Below are positions 25,344 through 33,538 of a stretch of DNA of 64,000 nt, one piece after another. Each line of letters opens with the position of its first letter. Position 1 is the stretch's first letter. This DNA is from Sphingomonas changbaiensis NBRC 104936 (GTDB lineage Bacteria; Pseudomonadota; Alphaproteobacteria; Sphingomonadales; Sphingomonadaceae), in NCBI RefSeq assembly GCF_000974765.1, contig NZ_BBWU01000028.1, positions 62,001-126,000 of the forward strand, in the 5' to 3' direction. The notes under the pieces are model-generated. The model did not search any database. It worked only from the letters and a program-made list of their open reading frames with translations, and was not told where the DNA came from. Position numbers and translations under genes: made by a program.

Positions 25344-25997
25344 ATGATATTCTCATTGGAAATTGCACTTGGAGTCGCTAGCGGCCTAGTGCTCGCCTAC
25401 ATCCTCATCACGCGCGGGAACGCAATCGCGTCGGGGATTAAGCAACTGGTCGAGGTTGTGCTGTCCATCGCGGGCGTCGCGGTGATGGTGTGGGGCGTCT
25501 ATGCCCTCGGCAGCGCGGGTTTCACCGACAATGGGTTTGTTGGCATCCTTGTCCGCTGGGTCGGGGGGATGTTCTTGGCAATCATTGGCCTTGGCATCTT
25601 CTTCTTCGGCGGATTGGGCCTCTCCGATCTTTTCTATAGGGTGACGGGGATCGAGAAACGACCGGCGAAGAACCCTAATCGGGACGACCGCGACATCGCT
25701 TGGGGTTTTCTGAATGTCGCCATCCTCTTCGGCGTGTCTTTCACATTTCAGGCGCTTGGCCTCACCGGATGGATGGACGCCATCGATTCCTATGGACGGG
25801 CCCATGGAATGCAAGACGGCCTCACCGTTGGCGTGTTCGCGCTATTCCTGCTTTGGCCGTGGTTGATTGTTCTCGCGCTCATGAAGCTATTCCCGGATAA
25901 ATATGGGCATGACCAAAAAAAGGTCGAACCGGCAGCGCCGAAGCGCCCATTGCATGACGAACGGGGGGAGATAACATGCCGCAAAAGTGGAACTTAG
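25344..25997 (+). CDS. Multi-pass membrane protein of unknown function
   Basis: 217 residues with about five hydrophobic segments (for example 'LEIALGVASGLVLAYILI', 'VVLSIAGVAVMVWGVYALG', 'MFLAIIGLGIFFFGGLGLSD' and 'VGVFALFLLWPWLIVLALMK'). The short charged tail contains 'DKYGHDQKK'. CAGGGGG precedes the ATG. First of three small membrane-protein genes, and its end overlaps the next gene by 22 bases. It lies between two copies of the tRNA-derived repeat (25123 and 26842), hence in a second island segment. Function unknown. Confidence 0.65.
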   Translation: MIFSLEIALGVASGLVLAYILITRGNAIASGIKQLVEVVLSIAGVAVMVWGVYALGSAGFTDNGFVGILVRWVGGMFLAIIGLGIFFFGGLGLSDLFYRVTGIEKRPAKNPNRDDRDIAWGFLNVAILFGVSFTFQALGLTGWMDAIDSYGRAHGMQDGLTVGVFALFLLWPWLIVLALMKLFPDKYGHDQKKVEPAAPKRPLHDERGEITCRKSGT

Positions 25998-26179
25998 TTC
26001 GCGCTGCCGCCTATGGGGCGTTCTTCGGACTGCTCGTCGGCGTATGGCACAACCTGACCGACAATGCGGCATATTCGTCGGCCGACAACATTGAGATGAC
26101 GGGTGGCTCCGTGATCGGTGGGGCGCTCCTCTTTTTTGTTGTCGCTGCGGGCCGCAATGCGCTCGTCCGAGCGCGTTAG
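25976..26179 (+). CDS. Small membrane protein of unknown function
   Basis: 67 residues with two hydrophobic segments (AAYGAFFGLLVGVWHNL and GGSVIGGALLFFVVAAGRNAL). It overlaps the upstream membrane gene by 22 bases and is 12 bases ahead of the next, forming a compact operon. No homologue is recognised. Confidence 0.5.
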   Translation: MPQKWNLVRAAAYGAFFGLLVGVWHNLTDNAAYSSADNIEMTGGSVIGGALLFFVVAAGRNALVRAR

Positions 26180-26191
26180 GAGGACGGCCAG

Positions 26192-26596
26192 ATGGAAGCC
26201 CAACAAGCGACCGGAGCGGGGCTGCTTAAAACACTGGCAGCCTGTTTGTTGGCGCCAATCGCGCTGATTGTCGTCGCGATGCTATGGGGCGGCGTCAACG
26301 CGATCCTAATGAACATCTTCACGGTCATCCGGCCCGGCATCATCGGCTTCTTTTCAGTCCTGATTGGGACAGTGGCCGGCATGTTCGCCGCCCGCATTGC
26401 ATGCGACAAGTGGCTGAGCGGCTACCACCCGCAGGTTGTATTCGTAGTTTTGGCGCTGCTGGGCTTTGGCGGATTGCTCTTTGAGCTATTTTTCGTCCCG
26501 TTCGATGGGGCGAAGATCAACAGCTACGTCCAACTCGGGCTCATTGCCCTGTTCTCCTATCATCTGTTCTGGCGATATGAGCCTATCGATGGTTAA
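26192..26596 (+). CDS. Membrane protein of unknown function
   Basis: 134 residues with about four transmembrane stretches (TLAACLLAPIALIVVAMLW, GIIGFFSVLIGTVAGMFAAR, VVFVVLALLGFGGLLFELFF and LIALFSYHLFW). Good ribosome-binding site (TTAGGAGGACGG) upstream of the ATG. Third gene of the membrane operon of the second island segment. Function unknown. Confidence 0.6.
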   Translation: MEAQQATGAGLLKTLAACLLAPIALIVVAMLWGGVNAILMNIFTVIRPGIIGFFSVLIGTVAGMFAARIACDKWLSGYHPQVVFVVLALLGFGGLLFELFFVPFDGAKINSYVQLGLIALFSYHLFWRYEPIDG

Positions 26597-26730
26597 GGCC
26601 TGCTCGCGTGCCTGGCGCAGCACAAACTGAACGAGATCGGCCCAGCTTAGGTTGTCGCGCAGGTCGGGATCGTCGCCCAGCACGTCGCGCCACCGCTCTC
26701 GCACATCGGCCGCAACAGCTTCGGCGTCGC
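26597..26730 (-). pseudogene. Possible gene fragment on the minus strand
   Basis: An open stretch on the minus strand reads 'AADVRERWRDVLGDDPDLRD' followed by 'NLSWADLVQFVLRQAREQAL', which looks coding, with a stop directly upstream at about 26735. It has no good start signal and its downstream part runs into the end of the membrane operon. A remnant of an inserted or deleted gene is likely; the family is not recognised. Confidence 0.3.
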
Positions 26731-26841
26731 TCTATAGTTGTGGTGTGTCAATCAGGTAGCGATTTTCAGGGAAGACCGGGAACCGGTCGCTGCATCCGTT
26801 TGAATCGCACTTTTTCTGCGGTTTTCGACAACTTTTGCCGG

Positions 26842-26856
26842 CCTCCCTCTCCGCCA
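26842..26856 (+). repeat. Third tRNA-derived repeat (second att copy)
   Basis: CCTCCCTCTCCGCCA at 26842-26856 matches 15 of the 18 attL/attR bases exactly. It ends the region of low-GC orphan genes; beyond it (from 26860) composition and gene content return to the chromosome. A second, older integration at the same tRNA is the simplest reading. Confidence 0.65.
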
Positions 26857-26905
26857 TGATTTATGCCGGCTACGGAGTGGCTCGCGTCCTATTTTGCCGC
26901 ACAGG

Positions 26906-26944
26906 AAAATGTTCGCCCGACCGGGTCCAATCGGCCGAGCGAAC
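26906..26944 (-). terminator. Terminator of the PEP-CTERM gene
   Basis: Read on the minus strand, GTTCGCTCGGCCGA pairs with TCGGGCGAAC (26911-26944) and is followed by ATTTTCC. It is 31 bases after the stop of the gene at 26975. Confidence 0.6.
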
Positions 26945-26974
26945 GTCAGTGTCGCTGATTTGATATTGCCGCGT

Positions 26975-27556
26975 TCAGGCGAGGGTCGGCACGCTCTGAC
27001 CTGTCGTCCGACGCCGGAGCATGGCCCCGATCACGCCGAAGCCCAGGATCATCGTCGCCCAGGTCGCCGGCTCCGGGACCACTGCCAGGAACGTCGCCGA
27101 GAGCGTCGGGCCGATCCGGTAGCTCGCCAGATTGCTCGGCACGGTGGCGCCGATGACTTTGAGGAAATAATCACCTGCCGAAAGCGTGTCGGCCAGCGCC
27201 GCTCCGGGCGCCAAGGGCGAGGTGTCGAGCGCGCCGCCCGTTGGCGTACAGGTGGTCGCGCTGCAGGCCCCCTTGAACAGGCTGTACTGGACGGGCGCGT
27301 TCACCGCCGGGTGCCCCTTGGGCGTGTAGGTCAGCAGCATGGACGATTGCAGCTCGACCGCGCTCCCCAGGCGGAACGAGAAATAGACCGTGCTGCCGGG
27401 CTTAAAGTTGGAGATGGCGGAGACCTGCGCCGGTGCCGTGTTATAGAAGGTATCCGGGGCCAGCGTCCCCACATGAACGACGACGGCCGCTTCGCCGGCC
27501 GCGGCGCCGAAGGCCAGCGCCAGCCCGGCCGCAGCGATTTTCAAACCGTTTCCCAC
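26975..27556 (-). CDS. PEP-CTERM sorting-domain protein
   Basis: 193 residues from a GTG at 27556, chosen because AAGGGGG lies five bases upstream (a further GTG at 27580 lacks that). A signal peptide (LKIAAAGLALAFGAAAGEAA) begins the protein, then ~130 residues that are probably beta-rich with two cysteines (KGACSATTCTPTG). The C-terminus VPEPATWATMILGFGVIGAMLRRR is the sorting signal: PEP motif, membrane helix, Arg cluster. These proteins are exported and handled by exosortase; the function of the mature domain is unknown. A terminator follows. Confidence 0.88.
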   Translation of the reverse strand: MGNGLKIAAAGLALAFGAAAGEAAVVVHVGTLAPDTFYNTAPAQVSAISNFKPGSTVYFSFRLGSAVELQSSMLLTYTPKGHPAVNAPVQYSLFKGACSATTCTPTGGALDTSPLAPGAALADTLSAGDYFLKVIGATVPSNLASYRIGPTLSATFLAVVPEPATWATMILGFGVIGAMLRRRTTGQSVPTLA

Positions 27557-27738
27557 GATAACCCCCTTTGCAATCAACACCCCGTTTCGCCCGGCGATCC
27601 CGGCTTCTTCGGGTCCGACCGGGATAGCTGGCGCGGGGCAGGCAGACTATTTGCGGTTCGGTAGGTGTCGCGCCCTATCGTTCGATAGGGTCGCCAACGG
27701 GTGGGAATGCGGCAAAGCTGATGGTCGGGGATAGGGGG

Positions 27739-29430
27739 ATGACGACAAGGGGGCAGATGAGCACCAGGCTGATCTCGACCAGCGGCACGCGTGCCGTCGC
27801 GACGGCGCGCGCGGTGCTGGCCGCATTTCTCTGCGCGTCGAGCTTGGCCAACAACAGTCCGCTCGGCGTGCTCGACGCGTCCGACCTGATCCTGCTCCCC
27901 TACACCTGCTACGCGATCCTGCTTGTCCTTGCGTTCCGCTATCGCGCGCTGGTTTTTCTGGTTCAGCCCAGGGCGGTCCTTCTGACCGCGATCGACCTGA
28001 TCGTCTTCACAGCGCTGCTCTACATGACCGGCGGCGCCGACAGTCCTTTCTTCAGTCCCTTCATCTTCCTGGTGCTCGCGGCGGGCCTGCAATGGGGATC
28101 CCGCGGGGCGCTGTACATGGGGCTGCTGGTCTCGGGATTGTTCATGCCGTCGGGCGTGATCGCGTTCGCCGGTTCATCCAGCGCCGACACCGGATCGCAC
28201 TTCATCCTGAGGGCGGGTTATTTGCCGGTCATGGCCTTCCTGCTCTGGACGTTCGCGCGTCACGTCGAACGGATATTCGAGGAGCTGTCCCGGCTTTCCG
28301 TCCCGATCGGCGATTTCGCGGACAGCCCGGAGCCGCCGCTGGAGGCCGCTCTGGACCAGGCGCTCGGTGTGTTCGCGGCCCGGCGCGGAGTCCTGCTGTG
28401 GCTCGACGGAGAAGAGCCGCACGGCACGCTGCTGATCGCATCGGGCGATGCTGCCAGGGCGCGGCACACGCTTTCCGACCTGCCGCCCGGCCTGTTCGAG
28501 CCCGAAACGGCAGCGTCGGCCTATCTGTGCGACAGGGACGGCCGGACGATCGCGCGTGCGGGCTCGACCATCACGGCCGTGACCCCGCCCCCTTTCCTTC
28601 CCGTGCTGAACGGCTGCGCCGATTATTCCCACGCCTTGCTGCTGCGCACCGAGCAGCAGGACAGCGTCGCGTGGCTCGCGATCCTCGACCACACCGATCC
28701 GGCCAACGAGAATCTGGCGATCGGAACGATGGTGGCGGCCCAGCTGTCGATGTTCATCGAGCGCTGGCGATCGCACCAGACCCGGCGGGAGATCGTCGCC
28801 AGCGAAGAACGGCTGCGCCTTGCGCGCGATCTTCACGACGGCGTGCTGCAGTTCATGGCGGGCGCCGGGCTGCAGCTCGATTCGATCGCGCGGCGCGGCG
28901 GGCTGGCGCCGGAGGATCGTGAGCGCCTGCGTCTGCTGAAGGGATCGCTGAGCGAAGAGCAGCGCGAGCTTCGCGCGCTGATCACCAACCTTCGGCCATC
29001 GCACGGCGCTGCCCGCCCTGCGCCGCTGCGCGACGAGCTTGGCGCGCTCGCCGAGCGCCTGGCGCGCTCGTGGGAGATCGGCATCGACGTAGACGTCCAG
29101 CCGCAGACGCTTCAGGTCGATCAGAGCATGGCATTCGACCTGAGCCGCATCGTTCGCGAGGCGGTGGCGAATGCCGTCCGCCACGGCAAAGCGACCGCCG
29201 TTTGCGTGCAGGCGCGAGCGGAGGACGATGCCTTGCTGGTTTCGATCGAGGACAACGGCCAGGGTTTTCCGGCCCCCATCTGCTGGACGGATGAAGACAT
29301 GGACACAAACGGCTCGGGGCCGCGCTCGCTCCGCGAACGAGCGGCATCCCTGTCGGGCCGGCTCCGGATCGAGAGCGGCCGCGACGGAACCAAGGTGCTG
29401 GTGACGCTGCCTGCGGGAGTCCGCCGATGA
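27739..29430 (+). CDS. Sensor histidine kinase, NarX-type (HisKA_3)
   Basis: 563 residues from the ATG at 27739; ATGs at 27721 and 27757 are alternatives. The N-terminus has about five transmembrane segments (~35-180), followed by a GAF-like region and the dimerisation/phospho-acceptor helix 'LARDLHDGVLQFMAGAGLQL', with the phosphorylated His near residue 366. The ATP-binding module has N 'REAVANAVRHG', G1 'EDNGQGF' and a degenerate G2 'GPRSLRERA'. It signals to the response regulator at 29427, whose start overlaps its stop (ATGA). The stimulus is unknown. Confidence 0.9.
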   Translation: MTTRGQMSTRLISTSGTRAVATARAVLAAFLCASSLANNSPLGVLDASDLILLPYTCYAILLVLAFRYRALVFLVQPRAVLLTAIDLIVFTALLYMTGGADSPFFSPFIFLVLAAGLQWGSRGALYMGLLVSGLFMPSGVIAFAGSSSADTGSHFILRAGYLPVMAFLLWTFARHVERIFEELSRLSVPIGDFADSPEPPLEAALDQALGVFAARRGVLLWLDGEEPHGTLLIASGDAARARHTLSDLPPGLFEPETAASAYLCDRDGRTIARAGSTITAVTPPPFLPVLNGCADYSHALLLRTEQQDSVAWLAILDHTDPANENLAIGTMVAAQLSMFIERWRSHQTRREIVASEERLRLARDLHDGVLQFMAGAGLQLDSIARRGGLAPEDRERLRLLKGSLSEEQRELRALITNLRPSHGAARPAPLRDELGALAERLARSWEIGIDVDVQPQTLQVDQSMAFDLSRIVREAVANAVRHGKATAVCVQARAEDDALLVSIEDNGQGFPAPICWTDEDMDTNGSGPRSLRERAASLSGRLRIESGRDGTKVLVTLPAGVRR

Positions 29431-30044
29431 GCGCCCGCGTGATCATTGCCGACGATCATCCGCTGATCCTCGACGGCGTCGCGGCCATCTTCGACGGCAC
29501 CGACCTGTCGGTCGTCGGACGCTTTGCCGATGGAGCGGCGGCGCGCGACGCGATCCTGCACCACCGGCCCGAGGGCGCCGTACTGGACATCAACATGCCG
29601 GGCGTAACCGGGCTGGACCTGCTGCGCGAGGCGCGGCGCGAGGGCTGGCCGACGCGGATCGTGCTGCTGACCGCGTCTCTCGATCCCGCCCCGCTGGTCG
29701 AGGCGGTCAACCTGAACGTGGACGGACTGGTGCTCAAGCACGCGGCAAGCGAAGTCCTGCTGCTGTGCCTGCGCTCGGCATTGGCGGGCGTGCCGTGGAT
29801 CGACAAGGAAGCGATGAAGCTCGTCGTCGAGGCGATGTCGCGCGCCCAGCAATCGGGTCCCGACCTGACGCCGCGCGAGCGTCAGGTCGCCGAGCTCGTC
29901 AAGCTGGGCCTGCGCAACAAGGAAATCGCCGGTGAGCTCCGCATCACCGAAGGCACGGTGAAGATGTATCTCCACACGCTGTACGAGAAGCTGGGCATCG
30001 GCTCGCGGACCGAGCTGGCGATGTTCGTTCGCGATCGGACCTGA
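29427..30044 (+). CDS. NarL/LuxR-type response regulator
   Basis: 205 residues. The receiver has the acidic pair D9-D10 (IIADDHPLIL) and phospho-acceptor D54 (AVLDINMPG); the C-terminal GerE/LuxR helix-turn-helix is 'LTPRERQVAELVKLGLRNKE'. Translationally coupled to the sensor kinase. It activates or represses promoters as a phosphorylated dimer; targets are not in evidence here. Confidence 0.93.
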   Translation: MSARVIIADDHPLILDGVAAIFDGTDLSVVGRFADGAAARDAILHHRPEGAVLDINMPGVTGLDLLREARREGWPTRIVLLTASLDPAPLVEAVNLNVDGLVLKHAASEVLLLCLRSALAGVPWIDKEAMKLVVEAMSRAQQSGPDLTPRERQVAELVKLGLRNKEIAGELRITEGTVKMYLHTLYEKLGIGSRTELAMFVRDRT

Positions 30045-30046
30045 CG

Positions 30047-31714
30047 TCAGCTCGACCGGCTGGGATCGGTCAGCGGGTCCGCCAGTTCCGGGTCGATCGT
30101 GCCGCGGCTGATCGCGGGCGCGCGGGTCTGCCGCTCGATGCGGCGGTGGACGACGGGCGGGCTGCCACCACGATGCAGCGCAAGGATCTCGCGGCCGTTT
30201 TCGGTATCCGCATGCGTGCGCCGTTGGTTGTGGCGGACATAATCGAGCCAGGTTGCGACATGGTAGCGCTCGATCCAGAGCTCCGGCTCCATCAGATCGC
30301 GGAGCAAAGTCCAGTGGCGCGCGCCGTCGCGCCGGCGGATGCGCTTGCGCTCGTCCATCACTGCCAGGAAGCGCGGCAGGTCCTCGGCGGCGATCCGGTA
30401 TTCGATCGTCGTCACGATCGGGCCGCTCCTCTGCTCGATCGGCACGTTGATCACCGGCACTGTCCAGTCGCGCAGATCGAGGTCGATATCGGCAAGGCCC
30501 GGCAAAGCGAAGAAGAAACCGAGCACCAAGCTCACCAGCTGGAGCGCGGCTGCCGCCAGCAGGGCGGTCGCGACGCCGTCCACATCCGCGACGATGCCGA
30601 ACAGCCAGCTGCCCGCCGCCATGCCGCCGAAGGCCGCCATCTGGTATAGCGCGAGCGCGCGGGCGACGACCCAGCGCGGCGTCGACAGCTGGACCGACAC
30701 GTTGAACGTCGACAGCGCCAGCACCCAGCCGCCGCCGGCGAGCAGCAGGCCGATGATCGTCACCGGCAAGGCACGGCTGGTCGCGGCGATGGCGGCTCCG
30801 GCCGACAGCACCAGCACGGCACCGCGCACCACGCCTTCGGGCGAAAGGCGGTTCCGCAGGCGCGTGCTGCCAAGTGCTCCCGCGATCGCGCCGAGCCCGA
30901 AACCGCCGAGCAGCAGGCCGTAGGTCAGCGGCCCGCCGCTCACCAGGTCGCGCGCGACCAGCGGCATCATCGCCGGCACCGCGCTTGCCGCAAGACCGAA
31001 CACCAGCGCCCGCATCAGGACCAGGCGCAGCCCCGGCGACATGGCGACATAGCGAACGCCCGCCAGCATGGCCGTGCCGATCCGCTCAGGCGGCAGCTGC
31101 GTCTGGGGCCTATGCGGCTTCCACCGCGCCAGCACCGCGATCAATCCGAGATAGCTGATCGCGTTGGCCAGGAAGGCCGTGGCCGCGCCGGCGACTGCCA
31201 CGATCGCACCGCCGATTGCCGGGCCGACGCTGCGCGCGATGTTGAACCCCATGCTGTTCATCGCGACCGCGCCGGGCAGCGCGGCGCGCGGGACCATATC
31301 GCCGACCGAGGCCTGCCAAGCGGGGCCGTTCAGCGCGGTCCCACAGCCGATCAGGAAAGTGAAACCGAGCAGCAGCCACGGCGTCAGCCACCCCGCCCAG
31401 GCGAACACCGACAGCACGGCCGAGACCAGCAGCATGAAGATCTGCGCGGTCAGCATCACCCGCCGCCGGTCGCGATTGTCCGCAATCGCGCCGGCAAGCA
31501 GCGACAGCAGCATGATCGGCAGCGTCGTCGAGGCCTGCACCAGCGCGATCAGCTGCGGCGAGGCGCCGAGGGAAATCATCAGCCACGACGCGCCGACCGA
31601 CTGGATCAGTCCGCCGAAATTCGAAACGATGCTCGAAATCCAGACAGCCCGAAAAATCGGGACCGACAGGGGCGACATCGTCGCCGGGGGCCGGGGCTGT
31701 GATTGATCGGCCAT
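30047..31714 (-). CDS. MFS-type exporter (EntS-like, MFS_3) with C-terminal cytosolic domain
   Basis: 555 residues from the ATG at 31714 (MADQSQPRPPATMSPL); a TTG at 31750 would add 12. About 12 transmembrane helices occupy the first ~420 residues with 'LLAGAIADNRDRRRVMLTAQ', the MFS loop 2-3 motif. The C-terminal ~140 residues (LRDLMEPELWIERYHVATWL) form the soluble extension characteristic of the MFS_3 family, resembling an ABM-like fold. The substrate is unknown; related proteins export siderophores or drugs. The downstream end is convergent with the NarL gene. Confidence 0.85.
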   Translation of the reverse strand: MADQSQPRPPATMSPLSVPIFRAVWISSIVSNFGGLIQSVGASWLMISLGASPQLIALVQASTTLPIMLLSLLAGAIADNRDRRRVMLTAQIFMLLVSAVLSVFAWAGWLTPWLLLGFTFLIGCGTALNGPAWQASVGDMVPRAALPGAVAMNSMGFNIARSVGPAIGGAIVAVAGAATAFLANAISYLGLIAVLARWKPHRPQTQLPPERIGTAMLAGVRYVAMSPGLRLVLMRALVFGLAASAVPAMMPLVARDLVSGGPLTYGLLLGGFGLGAIAGALGSTRLRNRLSPEGVVRGAVLVLSAGAAIAATSRALPVTIIGLLLAGGGWVLALSTFNVSVQLSTPRWVVARALALYQMAAFGGMAAGSWLFGIVADVDGVATALLAAAALQLVSLVLGFFFALPGLADIDLDLRDWTVPVINVPIEQRSGPIVTTIEYRIAAEDLPRFLAVMDERKRIRRRDGARHWTLLRDLMEPELWIERYHVATWLDYVRHNQRRTHADTENGREILALHRGGSPPVVHRRIERQTRAPAISRGTIDPELADPLTDPSRSS

Positions 31715-31781
31715 CAGCTTTGCAATGGCCGTTCCAGAGGCAATTGCCAATCCGCCTTCAGGGGCAGAAGAGCCGGGCGCG

Positions 31782-31994
31782 TCAGCCGGCGAGCTTGGCG
31801 GTCAGCCGCTCCTTGAGCTGGCGCTGGATCACAGATCCGGCCAGGTGCGCGTCGACCGAATCGCGCTGTTCTTTCTTCAATTGAGTGCGAATGTCGCTCA
31901 CGGTCCTGCACGATCCGGTTTCGGCCAGGATGAAAGCTCTCTCGAGGGTAGTCTGTCCGTCCAAAGCAACGCTCCTTTCATGAGCGTAACGCAT
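31782..31994 (-). CDS. Small protein of unknown function
   Basis: 70 residues (MRYAHERSVALDGQTTLERA), charged and probably helical, including 'VSDIRTQLKKEQRDSVDAHL', which looks like a sphingomonad-specific conserved segment as far as I recall. No motif. It is codirectional with the MFS gene (68-base gap) and downstream of two other small genes. A conserved but unstudied protein. Confidence 0.5.
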   Translation of the reverse strand: MRYAHERSVALDGQTTLERAFILAETGSCRTVSDIRTQLKKEQRDSVDAHLAGSVIQRQLKERLTAKLAG

Positions 31995-32034
31995 GAGGAA
32001 CGATTTCTGTCCATCGGCGCCGTAATTTGTGGCG

Positions 32035-32238
32035 CTAGCCTTCGACTTTTGCCGGGTGCGGCGCAGCCGCGATGCGCTCGGCGCGCAGTCGGTCCGTCAG
32101 CTCAATCCGCGCGGCCATTTCGTTCCAGGCGGCGGCCGAGCGCAGACAGCGGTCGCGAACATTGTCGAGGGTCGCGGCCTCTGCCGCTTCTTCCGCGGCC
32201 AATGCCTGGGCGCGATATTGACTGGCCTGGCTTGTCAT
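32035..32238 (-). CDS. Small protein of unknown function
   Basis: 67 residues from the ATG at 32238, preceded by GGGAGACGAGGG. The sequence 'MTSQASQYRAQALAAEEAAE' and 'ARIELTDRLRAERI' is helical with alternating Ala and charged residues, suggesting a short coiled coil. Codirectional between csp and the 31782 gene. A longer start at 32301 adds a basic stretch without support. Confidence 0.5.
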   Translation of the reverse strand: MTSQASQYRAQALAAEEAAEAATLDNVRDRCLRSAAAWNEMAARIELTDRLRAERIAAAPHPAKVEG

Positions 32239-32301
32239 CCCTCGTCTCCCGACAACAATGGTAAAGGACGGGCGCGGCAGAGCCGGCCCGTCCTTCGGCA
32301 A

Positions 32302-32508
32302 TCAAGCGCTCTGGAGGTTGACGGCGCTGGTCTTGCCGCGCCGATCGGTCTCCAGCTCGTAGGAAACGCGCTGGTCGCGATCGAGGGTGCGCATGCCCGC
32401 CCGCTCGACGGCCGAAATGTGAACGAACGCGTCCGCGCTGCCGTCCTCGGGCTGGATGAAACCATAGCCCTTGTCCGCATTGAAGAATTTGACGGTGCCG
32501 GTGATCAT
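32302..32508 (-). CDS. Cold-shock domain protein
   Basis: 68 residues from the ATG at 32508 (MITGTVKFFNADKGYGFIQP). It carries RNP1 'KGYGFI' and RNP2 'DAFVHISAV', the RNA-binding faces of the OB-fold. Cold-shock proteins bind single-stranded RNA and DNA and act as RNA chaperones. A hairpin GTGCCGA-CTG-TCGGCAC (32533-32549) lies in the 5' leader, 25 bases upstream, and could influence translation with temperature. A 31-residue N-terminal extension is open but not plausible. Confidence 0.95.
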   Translation of the reverse strand: MITGTVKFFNADKGYGFIQPEDGSADAFVHISAVERAGMRTLDRDQRVSYELETDRRGKTSAVNLQSA

Positions 32509-32532
32509 GAGAGAGACTTCCTTACTCGGGGT

Positions 32533-32549
32533 GTGCCGACTGTCGGCAC
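32533..32549 (-). promoter_or_regulatory. Hairpin in the cold-shock gene leader
   Basis: A perfect 7-bp inverted repeat with a 3-base loop (GTGCCGA-CTG-TCGGCAC) in the 247-base gap between the cold-shock gene and the small gene at 32756. Long structured leaders are typical of cold-shock genes. Nothing else stands out in the gap. Confidence 0.35.
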
Positions 32550-32755
32550 GCCCGTGCATCAGCTGCAGGGAGAGAAGGAAGAAGGAGCCGCAAAGCGCCA
32601 AAGACCGTCAGTTTGCGACTGGAGCGGCAGACATATGAACCCTCCACGCCAGAAAACAAGAGCGGGCGCGCGTCTGGTCGATTCTATGTCGGATTGCCGA
32701 CAGACTCCGCGTTTTAAATGCGCTATATTTCAATGCTCAAGACGTTCCGGGGGGT

Positions 32756-32947
32756 ATGTCGTTGGCCGGTTACAGACTCTTCTGCCTCGATGAAGGCGGC
32801 CACATCAGCGATCGGCGCGATTTCGACGCCGATGACGACGATGCGGCAATCGCGTTTGCCCGCGCGACTTATGCCCACAGCAATTGCGAACTCTGGGAAT
32901 TGGGACGCAGGGTGGCGCTGATCGCGCCGCTCAAGAACGCGAGCTGA
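32756..32947 (+). CDS. Small conserved protein, paralogue of the 48506 gene
   Basis: 63 residues (MSLAGYRLFCLDEGGHISDR) with a signature shared with the protein at 48506: 'YRLFCLD', 'A..FAR' and 'CELWELGRRVALIA'. The two differ elsewhere, so they are paralogues. The GGGGGT ribosome-binding site lies just before the start. It has the look of a beta-strand-rich domain. Function unknown; the duplication within the window is the main point of interest. Confidence 0.65.
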   Translation: MSLAGYRLFCLDEGGHISDRRDFDADDDDAAIAFARATYAHSNCELWELGRRVALIAPLKNAS

Positions 32948-33028
32948 GCCAGCCCGCGATATCGCTCTTTTCAGGCGAAGCGGTCTGGCGCACTGAGCTT
33001 TCCGAAAGCTTGGAGCGGGGACAGGGCG

Positions 33029-33538
33029 ATGCGTGACGGGGTGATCGAAGTAGCGCCGGGCCGCTATCGTGAGACGTTCGGCCGCTATTACGAGGATTTC
33101 ACCGTCGGCGACGTCTACGAGCATCGCCCCGGCCGCACGATCACCGACGCCGACAATGTGTGGTTCACGCTGCTGACGATGAACACGCACCCGACCCATT
33201 TCGATTACGAATACGCGAAGAAGACGGAGTTCGGCCGTCCGCTCGTCTGCTCGCCCTTCACCGTCGCGCTGATGGTCGGCATGTCGGTGTCGGACGTCAG
33301 CCAGAAGGCGGTCGCGAACCTCGGCTGGACCGACATCCGCCTGACCCACCCGCTGTTCCCCGGTGACACGCTCTATGCTGAAAGCGAAGTGCTGGAAAAG
33401 CGCGAGAGCAAGTCGCGGCCGGAGCAAGGCGTGGTCACCGTCCGCACGACAGGCAAGAACCAGCATGGCGAAATCGTATGCACATTCACCCGCACGGTGC
33501 TGGTCTGGAAACGCGGCTTCGGCCCGGCGGACGATTGA
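33029..33538 (+). CDS. MaoC family dehydratase
   Basis: 169 residues with the hot-dog-fold hydratase segments 'FTVGDVYEHRPGRTITDADN', 'THPTHFDYEYAKKTEFGRPL' and 'CSPFTVALMVG'. It resembles mesaconyl-CoA or beta-hydroxyacyl-CoA dehydratases of the MaoC family; the exact substrate is unknown. The start has no unusual signal. Its stop (TGA) overlaps the ATG of the DUF559 gene. In its original layout it was probably directly upstream of the CoA-transferase gene at 34020, forming an acyl-CoA unit. Confidence 0.88.
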   Translation: MRDGVIEVAPGRYRETFGRYYEDFTVGDVYEHRPGRTITDADNVWFTLLTMNTHPTHFDYEYAKKTEFGRPLVCSPFTVALMVGMSVSDVSQKAVANLGWTDIRLTHPLFPGDTLYAESEVLEKRESKSRPEQGVVTVRTTGKNQHGEIVCTFTRTVLVWKRGFGPADD